Source: Caldicoprobacter algeriensis (lineage in GTDB: Bacteria > Bacillota > Clostridia > Caldicoprobacterales > Caldicoprobacteraceae). Taken from it: 64,000 bases of DNA. Location: assembly GCF_023838525.1 (NCBI RefSeq), contig NZ_JAHUQD010000006.1:60173-124172 (forward strand), given 5' to 3'. The notes beneath the pieces were generated by a model. That model did not search any database, was not told where the DNA came from, and saw nothing but the letters and a program-made list of their open reading frames with translations. Both the position numbers and the translations under genes were made by a program. This document shows positions 32,357-40,634 of the stretch, piece by piece; positions within the stretch are counted from its first letter, which is position 1, and the number at the start of each line of letters is the position of its first letter.

Positions 32357-33038
32357 AAAGTATGCCCTTCAGGAATTGAAATACCTGCTCAACCAATATA
32401 GCGATTTTGAAATTTGTGGAGAAGCCGACTCGGGAGAAGAATGTATAAAGCTGGTGGATGAGCAGGTGCCCGATGTGGTATTTCTCGATATTCACCTAAA
32501 CGATAAAAACGGCGTTGATATTGCCCATGAGATAAGGAAAAAACACAGGGATATTCACATAGTTTTCGCGACAGCCTATGACAATTATGCTGTCAATGCC
32601 TTTAATCTTGATGCAGTGGACTATATCCTTAAGCCTTTTGAAGATGAAAGGATTGCAGAGACAGTGAAGCGGCTTAAGAGCAGGGTGAAGCCGCACCTTC
32701 TACCTGGCGTGATTACCGTATGGAAAAACGACAGGATGGTTGTACTGGATCATAAGGATATAGTTTACTGCTGTACTTCGGGAAACAAGACTGAGGTTAA
32801 GTCATTTAAAGGGGAATTTACTAGCAATTTGACTCTGGCGACCCTAGAACAGAAGCTTCAGCAATATTCCTTTTTGAGAACTCACAAGAGCTATTTGGTC
32901 AACCTGGAACATATCAAGGAGATAGTGCCGTGGTTTAATTATACCTATATGCTGGTGATGAAGGGATATGAAAAGGACGAGGTGCCGGTGAGTAGGAGCT
33001 ATATGAAAAAATTCAAGAATGTGATGGGCATCGATTGA
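32325..33038 (+). CDS. LytTR-family response regulator
   Basis: 237 residues; ATG 32325 with GAGGAGGAAGG upstream, 32 nt inside the kinase gene. Receiver domain with DDEKYALQEL, phosphoacceptor Asp in PDVVFLDIHLND, and KPFED lysine; C-terminal LytTR DNA-binding domain (DIVYCCTSGNKTEVKS, FLRTHKSYLVNLEHIKEI, EVPVSRSYMKKFKN). Partner of the upstream kinase. Likely targets are the neighbouring adh and hnd genes, where a 15-bp inverted repeat is found at 34412-34500. Confidence 0.93.
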   Translation: MSLRVVIVDDEKYALQELKYLLNQYSDFEICGEADSGEECIKLVDEQVPDVVFLDIHLNDKNGVDIAHEIRKKHRDIHIVFATAYDNYAVNAFNLDAVDYILKPFEDERIAETVKRLKSRVKPHLLPGVITVWKNDRMVVLDHKDIVYCCTSGNKTEVKSFKGEFTSNLTLATLEQKLQQYSFLRTHKSYLVNLEHIKEIVPWFNYTYMLVMKGYEKDEVPVSRSYMKKFKNVMGID

Positions 33039-33102
33039 AGATGACGCGCATGTACCTTAAGAGGCCTGCCACCAATAGTATGGGATTTTACGGCTAAAAG
33101 AG

Positions 33103-33135
33103 AAGGGCTACCAGAAATGTTTGGTAGCCCTTTTT
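33103..33135 (+). terminator. Terminator between convergent hyd and adh genes
   Basis: AAGGGCTACCA (33103-33113) pairs with TGGTAGCCCTT, followed by TTTCT. Complementary strand also gives a usable hairpin for the minus-strand adh gene. Confidence 0.88.
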
Positions 33136-33138
33136 CTA

Positions 33139-34308
33139 TTAGAAATTTACAGGGAAGCCGTAAAATGCGCATTCCAGTATCTTCTTTAAATCTTCAGGCG
33201 ATGCCTGCCTTGGATTTGATGCCGTACAGGGGTCCTGTGCGGCGTTTTTGGCTATGAAATCTACTTTAGAGGTAAACAGCTCTTCGGTTATCCCGTGTTC
33301 TTTAAGGGTGGGTGCTATTCCAATCTTGGCATTGAGCTCATTTATGCTAGCTATAAGGGAATCAACAAGCTGTTTGTCAGTTTGACCGGGAAGCCCTAAT
33401 CTCCTGGCGATCTCCGCGTATTCCTTCATGCAGACTTTAGAGTTGTATTTGATGACGTAGGGCAGAAGTATGGCGTTGCAGCATCCATGGGGTATTTCAT
33501 ACTGTGCACCTATCTTATGAGCCAGACTGTGTGTGATCCCAAGTAGCGCGTTGCTGAAGGCCATGCCGGCGATGCACTGGGCAACGTGCATGCGTTCCCT
33601 TGCTTCCTTGTCGCCATTGTATGAGTCTACCAAGCTCTCAAAAATCGTTACTATTGCCTCCATTGCCAGAGGATCGGTGAATTTAGACCTGTTTGATGCC
33701 ACGTATGCCTCTACAGCGTGTGTTAAAGCGTCCATTCCTGTATGGGCTACAAGCGTTTTAGGCATGGTCATGGGTATATCAAAATCCAGTATGGCTATGT
33801 CGGGGGTGATTTCAAAATCGGCTAAAGGATATTTGATTTTTGTTGAGTAATCGGTAATAACTGAAAAAGCTGTCACTTCTGTAGCCGTTCCGCTGGTTGA
33901 AGGAATAGCTATAAATATGGCCTTTCTCCTGAGCTTTGGCATGGAAAACGGCTTCTTTATGTCTTCAAAAGACAGTTCGGGATATTCATAAAATACCCAC
34001 ATGGCCTTGGCGGCATCAATGGGTGAACCACCGCCTATGGCAACGATGACGTCGGGTTGAAATTCCTGCATGGCTTTTGCCCCTGCCATAACCGTTTCTA
34101 CCGAGGGGTCAGGCTCTACTCCTTCAAATACTCTGGTTTCTAGCCCGGCTTCTTCCAATATGTTCTGTAGCTTTTTTAAAAAGCCGTATTTTTGCATCGA
34201 GGAACCACCTGTCACAATCATTGCCCTGTGGTATCCCCTAAGGTTTTTTAGTTCTTCCATTGCACCTCTGCCGAAGTATATGTCTCTGGGCAGTGTAAAT
34301 CGCGCCAT
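33139..34308 (-). CDS. Iron-containing alcohol dehydrogenase
   Basis: 389 residues from ATG 34308 (AAAGGAG upstream on the minus strand; extensions are unsupported). NAD(P)-binding GGGSPIDAAKAMW, IPSTSGTATEVTAFSVI, and the iron-ligand regions HTGMDALTHAVEAYV, HSLAHKIGAQYEIPHG. Interconverts aldehydes or ketones and alcohols with NAD(P)H, an electron sink in fermentation; BdhA-like members prefer butyraldehyde. Divergently transcribed from hndACD with a Rex-like operator at its promoter, which fits NADH-dependent control. Confidence 0.92.
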   Translation of the reverse strand: MARFTLPRDIYFGRGAMEELKNLRGYHRAMIVTGGSSMQKYGFLKKLQNILEEAGLETRVFEGVEPDPSVETVMAGAKAMQEFQPDVIVAIGGGSPIDAAKAMWVFYEYPELSFEDIKKPFSMPKLRRKAIFIAIPSTSGTATEVTAFSVITDYSTKIKYPLADFEITPDIAILDFDIPMTMPKTLVAHTGMDALTHAVEAYVASNRSKFTDPLAMEAIVTIFESLVDSYNGDKEARERMHVAQCIAGMAFSNALLGITHSLAHKIGAQYEIPHGCCNAILLPYVIKYNSKVCMKEYAEIARRLGLPGQTDKQLVDSLIASINELNAKIGIAPTLKEHGITEELFTSKVDFIAKNAAQDPCTASNPRQASPEDLKKILECAFYGFPVNF

Positions 34309-34362
34309 GGGTTGGTCAACTCCTTTCCAAATCAAATTGTATTTTTCGATGCTATTATAATA

Positions 34363-34380
34363 TTGACAAATAGTTAACAA
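34363..34380 (-). promoter_or_regulatory. Rex-like operator at the adh promoter
   Basis: TTGACAAATAGTTAACAA matches TTGTTAANNNNTTAACAA at 12 of 14 positions. On the minus strand it overlaps the -35 region upstream of TATAAT (34354-34359). Confidence 0.7.
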
Positions 34381-34411
34381 AAGTGTTGGGCTGTAAGTGG
34401 ATGTATTTTAA

Positions 34412-34500
34412 GGTTGAGTTGCATTAGTAGGATGCTAAAATGCACTGTGATATGTAATTTAGTGATTATTTTTTAATGAAAATTAATGCAAAACTCAACT
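34412..34500. promoter_or_regulatory. Widely spaced inverted repeat between adh and hndA
   Basis: GGTTGAGTTGCATTA (34412-34426) and TAATGCAAAACTCAACT (34484-34500) are complementary except for a 2-nt insertion. Spacing of 57 bp in a divergent promoter region suggests a binding-site pair, for example for the LytTR regulator (inference). Confidence 0.5.
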
Positions 34501-34595
34501 TATAGCGCCAATTGTGTAAGTTAGGGTCCATTATGTGCATCATAAGGGCATTTGATTGCGCGATTTATTTTAAACCATTATCATATTTACCAAGT

Positions 34596-34613
34596 TTGAT
34601 AATAAATTAACAA
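34596..34613 (+). promoter_or_regulatory. Rex-like operator upstream of hndACD
   Basis: TTGATAATAAATTAACAA matches the Rex consensus at 13 of 14 defined positions; 44 bp before the hndA start. Confidence 0.8.
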
Positions 34614-34657
34614 TATCTCTGCAGATTGTATTGAATATTATGATGGGGAGGGCTGTA

Positions 34658-35146
34658 ATGAATACCACAATCATTTATGGAAAAGTTGATCAAATTTTAA
34701 ACAGATATGGTAATAAAAAGTCCGCGCTTATTGCCGTATTGCAGGAAGTACAGAAAGAATATCATTATTTGCCCCAAGAAGTGCTAAGTTATATTGGTGA
34801 TAAAATGGGAATAAGCCGTGCCCGCATATTTGGAGTGGCGACTTTTTATGAGAACTTTTCGCTGGAACCAAAGGGCAAGTATGTCATAAAAATTTGTGAC
34901 GGAACGGCCTGTCATGTGAAAAAATCCATACCTATATTAAATGCGTTGAGAAAAGAACTTGGTCTGAACGAGAACAAACGTACAACCGATGACATGATGT
35001 TTACAGTGGAGACGGTTTCTTGCCTGGGGGCATGCGGATTGGCTCCCGTCATTACCATCAATGATAAAGTATATCCAAAGATGACTCCGGAAGCAGCCAT
35101 TCGGCTGGTAAAGGAGATAAGGGAGGCGAACCGACTTGAAGATTAA
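34658..35146 (+). CDS. hndA: Bifurcating hydrogenase subunit HndA (NuoE-like)
   Basis: 162 residues from ATG 34658 (GGGGAGGG 7 nt upstream). NuoE fold: helical N-terminus (IAVLQEVQKEYHYLPQEVLSYI), GVATFYENFSLEPKG, and the [2Fe-2S] ligands in CDGTACH and CLGACGLAP. It passes electrons between NADH-side flavin and the ferredoxin chain of the soluble trimeric/tetrameric [FeFe] hydrogenase. Overlaps the hndC start by 11 nt. First gene of hndACD under a Rex-like operator. Confidence 0.93.
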   Translation: MNTTIIYGKVDQILNRYGNKKSALIAVLQEVQKEYHYLPQEVLSYIGDKMGISRARIFGVATFYENFSLEPKGKYVIKICDGTACHVKKSIPILNALRKELGLNENKRTTDDMMFTVETVSCLGACGLAPVITINDKVYPKMTPEAAIRLVKEIREANRLED

Positions 35147-37007
35147 AGATATACAGCATCTTAAGGAATGTACACGCCTTTTTTCTGACTGTCTCAGCAG
35201 GCAAAAGAAAAGAGTGCTTGTATGTGCCGGGACGGGGTGTGTTGCAGGGGGATCCCTTGAGATATACAAGAAATTAAAGAAAATGATTGAGGATAAAGGT
35301 TTATACGTAGATGTAAGGCTTCAAGAGGAAAAGGAAGGAATTGGGGTTAAAAAAAGCGGCTGTCATGGGTTTTGTGAAATGGGGCCGCTTGTAAGGATAG
35401 AGCCATATAACTATCTTTATGTGAAAGTAAAGCTTGAAAACTGTGAAGAGATTGTGGAAACCACTCTTTTAAAGGGGCAGCCTGTAGAGAGACTTATGTA
35501 TAAGCAGGACGGCAAAGTATATCCCATCCAGGAGGAAATTCCTTTCTACAGAAAGCAGATGCGCATTGTTCTTGAAAACTGCGGTCATATAGATGCTGAG
35601 TCCATTGAAGAGTATATAGCAAAAGGTGGTTATCACGCTTTGGCTTATGTCATGGAACAGATGACTCCCGAGGAAGTGTGCAGGGTGATAACCGAATCGA
35701 ATTTAAGAGGGCGTGGAGGCGGAGGATTTCCAACTGGTAAGAAATGGTCTCAGGTACTGGCACAGAAAAGCCCTGTAAAATATGTCGTTTGCAATGGTGA
35801 TGAGGGGGATCCGGGTGCTTTTATGGACAGGAGCATTATGGAAGGAGATCCCCACCGGGTGCTTGAGGGAATGATTATAGCAGGTTATGCCACCGGTGCA
35901 AGTGAAGGGTATATCTATGTTAGAGCGGAATACCCTCTAGCGGTGGAACGCCTTAAAAAAGCCATAGAACAGGCGCGCGAATACGGGCTGCTTGGAACCA
36001 ACATACTTGGCCGTCGTTTCGATTTTGACATCCACATAAATCAAGGTGCTGGCGCATTTGTGTGCGGCGAAGGCAGTGCTTTAATTGCTTCGATACATGG
36101 CGAGAGGGGCATGCCAAGGGTAAAACCGCCCCGCACCACCGAGGTCGGATTGTGGGGTAAACCCACTGTACTCAACAATGTGGAGACTTTTGCCAATGTG
36201 CCTTTGATAATTCTTAAAGGGAGTAGCTGGTTTAGGTCCATAGGCCCTGACAACAGTCCGGGTACAAAGGCCTTTGCTTTAACCGGTAATGTAAAAAATA
36301 CCGGTCTTATAGAAGTACCCATGGGAACCACCCTCAGAGAGGTTATATTTGATATTGGTGGTGGGATAAAGGACGGCAAAGCTTTTAAAGCGGTGCAGAT
36401 AGGTGGCCCTTCAGGAGGATGCCTTACCGAACAGCACCTTGACCTTCCGCTGGATTTTGATTCTTTAAAGAAAGTGGGGGCTATGATAGGTTCTGGCGGT
36501 CTTGTGGTCATGGATGAAGATACATGTATGGTGGAAGTAGCCAGGTTTTTTATGAATTTCACGCAAAATGAATCCTGTGGTAAATGTGTACCCTGCAGGG
36601 AAGGAACCAAAAGGATGTTGGAGATACTGGAAAGGATAGTAGCGGGTAAGGGAACAGTATATGACCTTGAACTTTTGGAAGAGCTGGCTGATATGATAAG
36701 TAATACTTCGCTGTGCGGACTGGGTAAGACAGCGGCCTATCCGGTGATGAGCACTTTAAAATATTTCAGGAATGAGTACCTGAAGCATGTTATTGATAAA
36801 AAGTGCCCTACCGGCACCTGCATCGCTTTAAGAACATTTGTTATAAACGAAGAGCTGTGCAGGGGATGCGGTAAATGCGCAAGGGTATGTCCTGTAGGTG
36901 CTATAGAGGGGAAGGTAAAACAGCCTTTTAAGATAAACAGGGAAAAGTGCATAAAGTGCGGTGCTTGTCGGGAAGCCTGCCCATTTTCTGCGATAGAGGA
37001 GGTGTAA
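35136..37007 (+). CDS. hndC: Bifurcating hydrogenase flavoprotein HndC (NuoF-like)
   Basis: 623 residues from TTG 35136 (AAGGGAGG 9 nt upstream). In order: N-terminal thioredoxin-like [2Fe-2S] domain (CAGTGCVAGG, CHGFCEMGP), FMN/NADH-binding NuoF core (RGRGGGGFPTGKKW, GDEGDPGAFMDRS), SLBB domain, [4Fe-4S] ESCGKCVPCREG, and two C-terminal ferredoxin clusters (CRGCGKCARVCP, CIKCGACREACP). In bifurcating hydrogenases it oxidises NADH together with reduced ferredoxin to drive H2 formation. Located 6 bp before hndD. Confidence 0.95.
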   Translation: MKIKDIQHLKECTRLFSDCLSRQKKRVLVCAGTGCVAGGSLEIYKKLKKMIEDKGLYVDVRLQEEKEGIGVKKSGCHGFCEMGPLVRIEPYNYLYVKVKLENCEEIVETTLLKGQPVERLMYKQDGKVYPIQEEIPFYRKQMRIVLENCGHIDAESIEEYIAKGGYHALAYVMEQMTPEEVCRVITESNLRGRGGGGFPTGKKWSQVLAQKSPVKYVVCNGDEGDPGAFMDRSIMEGDPHRVLEGMIIAGYATGASEGYIYVRAEYPLAVERLKKAIEQAREYGLLGTNILGRRFDFDIHINQGAGAFVCGEGSALIASIHGERGMPRVKPPRTTEVGLWGKPTVLNNVETFANVPLIILKGSSWFRSIGPDNSPGTKAFALTGNVKNTGLIEVPMGTTLREVIFDIGGGIKDGKAFKAVQIGGPSGGCLTEQHLDLPLDFDSLKKVGAMIGSGGLVVMDEDTCMVEVARFFMNFTQNESCGKCVPCREGTKRMLEILERIVAGKGTVYDLELLEELADMISNTSLCGLGKTAAYPVMSTLKYFRNEYLKHVIDKKCPTGTCIALRTFVINEELCRGCGKCARVCPVGAIEGKVKQPFKINREKCIKCGACREACPFSAIEEV

Positions 37008-37013
37008 TGGATT

Positions 37014-38711
37014 ATGGCAGGAACGATGATTATAGATGGACAAAGGGTTGGATTTGACAAAGAAAAAAATATCCTGGATGTAATAAGAAAAGCTGGAATT
37101 GACCTGCCCACTTTTTGTTATCATTCAGAGCTCAGCATTTATGGTGCCTGCAGGATGTGCATGGTGGAGGATGAACGCGGCAGGACCATGGCTGCATGTT
37201 CAACCCCACCCAGAGATGGTATGATTGTAAAGACTAATACCCCTAAGCTTCAAAAATACAGAAGGATGGTGCTGGAGCTTATCTTGTCCAACCATGACAG
37301 GGATTGTACCGTTTGTGAAAAGAACGGAAGATGCAAGCTTCAAGAGTTGGCTGCAAGGTTCAGCATAAAGAATATAAGATTTGGCCCTTTATGTAAACAG
37401 CTGCCCGTTGATGAAAGCAGCGCATCGATTGTAAGAAACCCCAACAAGTGCATAATGTGTGGAGACTGCGTGAGGATGTGTGAAGAAGTACAGGGAATTG
37501 GTGTGCTGGGGTTTGCCTACAGGGGTTCGAAAATAAAGGTGACCACTGCCTTTGAGAGGCCTATCGCTGAGGTAGAGTGTGTAAACTGCGGGCAATGCGC
37601 TGCCGTGTGCCCCACCGGAGCACTGGTGGTGAAAAATGAAACCAGCAAGGTGTGGGATGTATTAAATGACAAAAACAAAAGAGTGGTAGCACAGATAGCA
37701 CCAGCTGTTAGGGTAGCGCTGGGAGAGGAATTTGGCCTAAAGCCTGGCGAAATTGTAACTGGCAAAATAGTTGCCGCTTTGAGGAAGCTGGGTTTTGATG
37801 AGATATATGATACAGGGATGGCGGCTGATTTGACCGTCATGGAAGAAAGCAGGGAGTTTATGGGCAAGCTGGAGAAAGAAGAAAATTTGCCGTTATTTAC
37901 TTCATGTTGCCCTGCTTGGGTAAAGCATGTTGAAGATAAGTACCCTCAGCTTTTAAAAAATTTATCCACCTGTAAGTCGCCACAGCAGATTTTTGGCGCA
38001 TTGATTAAGGAGCATTATAAGAAAATTGATGAGGCTCAGGGTAAAGAGACTGTAGTTGTATCCGTCATGCCGTGTACTGCAAAGAAGTATGAAGCCGCGA
38101 GGCCAGAATACAGAAACAATGGAATACCGGACGTGGACGTAGTGATTACCACACAGGAATTGGCTTTGATGATAAAACAGGCGGGGATTGTGTTTAATGA
38201 ACTGGAACCGGAATCTTTGGATATGCCCTTTGGCCTGGCCAGCGGGGCTGGGCTAATATTTGGGGTGACTGGTGGTGTAGCAGAGGCGGTGATCAGGCGC
38301 TGTTTAAAGGAAAAAAATCCTGGTGCACTCAAAGAGATTTCTTTTTCTGGTGTAAGAGGGATGGAAGGCATCAAGGAGGCTGCGATAAACATAGATGGGC
38401 GAGAGATAAAAGTGGCTGTGGTGCATGGACTGGGGAATGCCAGTAAACTTATAAGTTCAATTTTAGCCGGTGAAAAGAGATATGATTTTGTTGAAGTTAT
38501 GGCATGCCCTGGTGGGTGTATAGGCGGAGCCGGTCAGCCAATCCCTCAAAGTTCTCTGGTAAAAATGCAAAGGGCCAAGGGATTGTATGATGTGGACAGG
38601 TCTTCCCAGATAAAGCGATCTGAGGAAAACCCCATAATAATGGCACTTTACAGTGGCCTTTTAAGCGAAAAAAGGTATCTGCTGCACAGATACCTGCATC
38701 ATCAGAAATAA
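37014..38711 (+). CDS. hndD: Catalytic [FeFe] hydrogenase HndD
   Basis: 565 residues. N-terminal [2Fe-2S] (Cys35, 46, 49, 62), His-liganded cluster (His94, Cys98, 101, 107), two [4Fe-4S] motifs (Cys146-156, Cys189-199), then the complete H-cluster domain: TSCCPAW (296-302), MPCTAKKYEA and MACPGGCIGGAGQP. Unlike the sensory paralogue at 28360 all proton-relay residues are present, so this is the H2-evolving subunit. The C-terminal small-subunit-like segment (HRYLHHQK) is included. Forms the complex with HndA/HndC. Confidence 0.96.
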   Translation: MAGTMIIDGQRVGFDKEKNILDVIRKAGIDLPTFCYHSELSIYGACRMCMVEDERGRTMAACSTPPRDGMIVKTNTPKLQKYRRMVLELILSNHDRDCTVCEKNGRCKLQELAARFSIKNIRFGPLCKQLPVDESSASIVRNPNKCIMCGDCVRMCEEVQGIGVLGFAYRGSKIKVTTAFERPIAEVECVNCGQCAAVCPTGALVVKNETSKVWDVLNDKNKRVVAQIAPAVRVALGEEFGLKPGEIVTGKIVAALRKLGFDEIYDTGMAADLTVMEESREFMGKLEKEENLPLFTSCCPAWVKHVEDKYPQLLKNLSTCKSPQQIFGALIKEHYKKIDEAQGKETVVVSVMPCTAKKYEAARPEYRNNGIPDVDVVITTQELALMIKQAGIVFNELEPESLDMPFGLASGAGLIFGVTGGVAEAVIRRCLKEKNPGALKEISFSGVRGMEGIKEAAINIDGREIKVAVVHGLGNASKLISSILAGEKRYDFVEVMACPGGCIGGAGQPIPQSSLVKMQRAKGLYDVDRSSQIKRSEENPIIMALYSGLLSEKRYLLHRYLHHQK

Positions 38712-38742
38712 TTAATGTAGCCAAATTTGTAGGGGGGATAAT

Positions 38743-38985
38743 ATGAAGACAATATACGTGTGCGTAGGCAGTGCATGCCACTTGAAGGGGTCGTACAACA
38801 TAATAGACAGACTGCAAAAACTTATAAACGACAATAAGCTCATGGATAGTGTGCTTATCAAGGCTGCGTTCTGCCTGGGGCAGTGTACCAGGGGAGTGTG
38901 TGTAAGAATAGATGATGGGCCCGTGCTGTCGGTAAACGACGATAATCTGGAGGATTTTTTTAGAGAATATGTAATGGGCGGATAA
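38743..38985 (+). CDS. Small thioredoxin-like [2Fe-2S] ferredoxin
   Basis: 80 residues. IYVCVGSACHLKGSYNIIDRL and CLGQCTRGVCVRI supply the four cysteines of a NuoE/TRX-type [2Fe-2S] fold. ATG 38743 follows AGGGGGG. It lies 31 bp after hndD and before a terminator, so it belongs to the operon and may act as an additional electron carrier or HndB-like subunit (inference). Confidence 0.82.
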   Translation: MKTIYVCVGSACHLKGSYNIIDRLQKLINDNKLMDSVLIKAAFCLGQCTRGVCVRIDDGPVLSVNDDNLEDFFREYVMGG

Positions 38986-39014
38986 TCCATCCTCTATGCA
39001 ATATATGTAAAATA

Positions 39015-39042
39015 GCCAGAGATGCTTTCTCTGGCATTTTTT
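39015..39042 (+). terminator. Terminator of the hnd operon
   Basis: GCCAGAGA (39015-39022) pairs with TCTCTGGC (39028-39035), followed by ATTTTTTATT. Confidence 0.92.
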
Positions 39043-39146
39043 ATTATTATATGCTTTTTTGAGAGATACCAAAATTCTGAGCAGATGAAGGTACATTAAA
39101 AAAATAACTTCATTTATTGGATAATCATGTGGTAAAATGAATATGG

Positions 39147-39188
39147 TCTGACGTGTCCAGACATGTACAGACATAGCCAGACAGGACC
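39147..39188. repeat. Short tandem CAGACA repeats
   Basis: GTCTGACGTGTCCAGACATG followed by TACAGACATAGCCAGACAGG: three CAGACA units spaced about 10 bp, on one face of the helix, directly upstream of the next gene. A regulator-site array is possible. Confidence 0.45.
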
Positions 39189-39233
39189 TTTTAACATGCA
39201 GGAATTATGGCGTATGGAGAGGGGGAATGCATT

Positions 39234-39737
39234 GTGTTTGTGATAGATAAAATAGATACCAGTGATAAGTCGGAGTTTTATAAGCAGCTTAATGGCTATC
39301 TTGCTGGACTGCTCAAAGAAGAGGGATACTGGCTTGCAGCGCTATCCAATGCTGCTGCCTTGCTGTACACGTTGCTTCCTGACATCAACTGGGCGGGCTT
39401 TTATCTTTACAGGGAAGGGGAATTGGTGCTGGGTCCGTTTCAGGGGAAGCCAGCGTGCACCAGGATTGCTTTAAGCAAAGGCGTCTGCGGGACGGCAGCC
39501 AGCACAGGGCAAATTCAACTGGTTGAAGATGTGAACCTCTTTCCGGGGCATATTGTTTGTGATCCATCATCCCGGTCTGAGATAGTTGTACCTATTGTAA
39601 AGGATGACCGGTTGATAGGGGTTTTGGATATTGACAGCCCATATAGAGCGCGGTTTGATCGGCAAGATGCAGAGGGTTTAAGCTCGTTTGTAGAAATTTT
39701 GAATCGGTATATCGATTGGCCCGGAGAATTCAAGTGA
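39234..39737 (+). CDS. msrC: Free methionine-(R)-sulfoxide reductase (GAF domain)
   Basis: 167 residues from GTG 39234 (GAGAGGGGGA upstream); ATG 39207 would also fit the frame. Single GAF domain with the fRMsr signatures LLPDINWAGFYLY, LVLGPFQGKPACTRI, GVCGTAASTGQ, FPGHIVCDPSSRSEIVVPI and GVLDIDSPYRARFD; the three active-site cysteines (PACTR, GVCGT, IVCD) are all present. Reduces free Met-R-sulfoxide, part of oxidative-stress repair. The 3' end is close to the MBL gene, and both point the same way. Confidence 0.9.
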   Translation: MFVIDKIDTSDKSEFYKQLNGYLAGLLKEEGYWLAALSNAAALLYTLLPDINWAGFYLYREGELVLGPFQGKPACTRIALSKGVCGTAASTGQIQLVEDVNLFPGHIVCDPSSRSEIVVPIVKDDRLIGVLDIDSPYRARFDRQDAEGLSSFVEILNRYIDWPGEFK

Positions 39738-39772
39738 GTTTGCAAAGGATTTTTGTGGAGGGGGAGATTGGG

Positions 39773-40597
39773 GTGAAAGTTAAATATCTTGGTACTGCTG
39801 CTGCCGAAGGGTGGCCAGGGATATTCTGCGGGTGTCAACACTGCAAAGAAGCAAGAAAAAGGGGAGGAAAGAATATCCGCACGCGCTCAAGCGCTCTCAT
39901 TAATGACAGCTTGATGGTGGACTTCCCGCCCGATACATATTACCATGTCATCAATTTTGGGATTGATCTTAGCCAGTTGAAGCACCTGGTTATAACGCAT
40001 TCACATCAGGACCATTTTTACACCGATGATTTGGAGCTCAGAAGGTCAGTGTTTGCTCACCTTGATGAGGGGAGTGTATTGGATATATATGGTAACAGGG
40101 CCGTTGAGTCTATTATGAGTGAAATACTCCACAACAATCCTGTATTAAAGGAATATTTGAATATCCATTATGTACCGCCCTTTGAAACATTTGAGGCGGG
40201 AGATATAAAGGTGACGCCGTTGTTGGCGCTGCATGCCCGAACCGAAGATTGCTATATTTATATATTTGAGGACAGAGATGGAAAGCGTATGTTATATGGA
40301 AACGACACCGGAATATTCCCGAAAGAAACATGGGAATATATAAAAGGATATTACTTCAACTTGGTGAGCTTGGACTGTACCATGGGGTCAGGACAAGATG
40401 GAAATAACCATATGGGGTTGCCCGATAACATAAAGGTCAAGGAGAGGTTAATTGAAATGGGGTGTGCCGATGAGGCCACCAAGTTTGTGGTGACGCATTT
40501 TTCGCATAACGGTGGTCTATTGCACGATGAACTGGTAGAGCTTGCAAAGCCTTATGGATTTGACGTTGCTTATGATGGGTTTGAGGTGTTTGTTTAG
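39773..40597 (+). CDS. MBL-fold metallohydrolase, PhnP-like
   Basis: 274 residues from GTG 39773 (GGAGGGGGAG upstream). N-terminal VKYLGTAAAEGWPGIFCGCQHCKEA with the extra Cys zinc site of PhnP-type proteins, metal motif THSHQDHFY, YGNDTGIFP and the C-terminal VVTHFSHNGG histidine. PhnP relatives are cyclic phosphodiesterases acting on ribose phosphates; substrate here is not known. No phn genes are near. Confidence 0.82.
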   Translation: MKVKYLGTAAAEGWPGIFCGCQHCKEARKRGGKNIRTRSSALINDSLMVDFPPDTYYHVINFGIDLSQLKHLVITHSHQDHFYTDDLELRRSVFAHLDEGSVLDIYGNRAVESIMSEILHNNPVLKEYLNIHYVPPFETFEAGDIKVTPLLALHARTEDCYIYIFEDRDGKRMLYGNDTGIFPKETWEYIKGYYFNLVSLDCTMGSGQDGNNHMGLPDNIKVKERLIEMGCADEATKFVVTHFSHNGGLLHDELVELAKPYGFDVAYDGFEVFV

Positions 40598-40634
40598 GCG
40601 TTAAATCATTTTTGTGCGCGAGAGGTGGGTGTGT

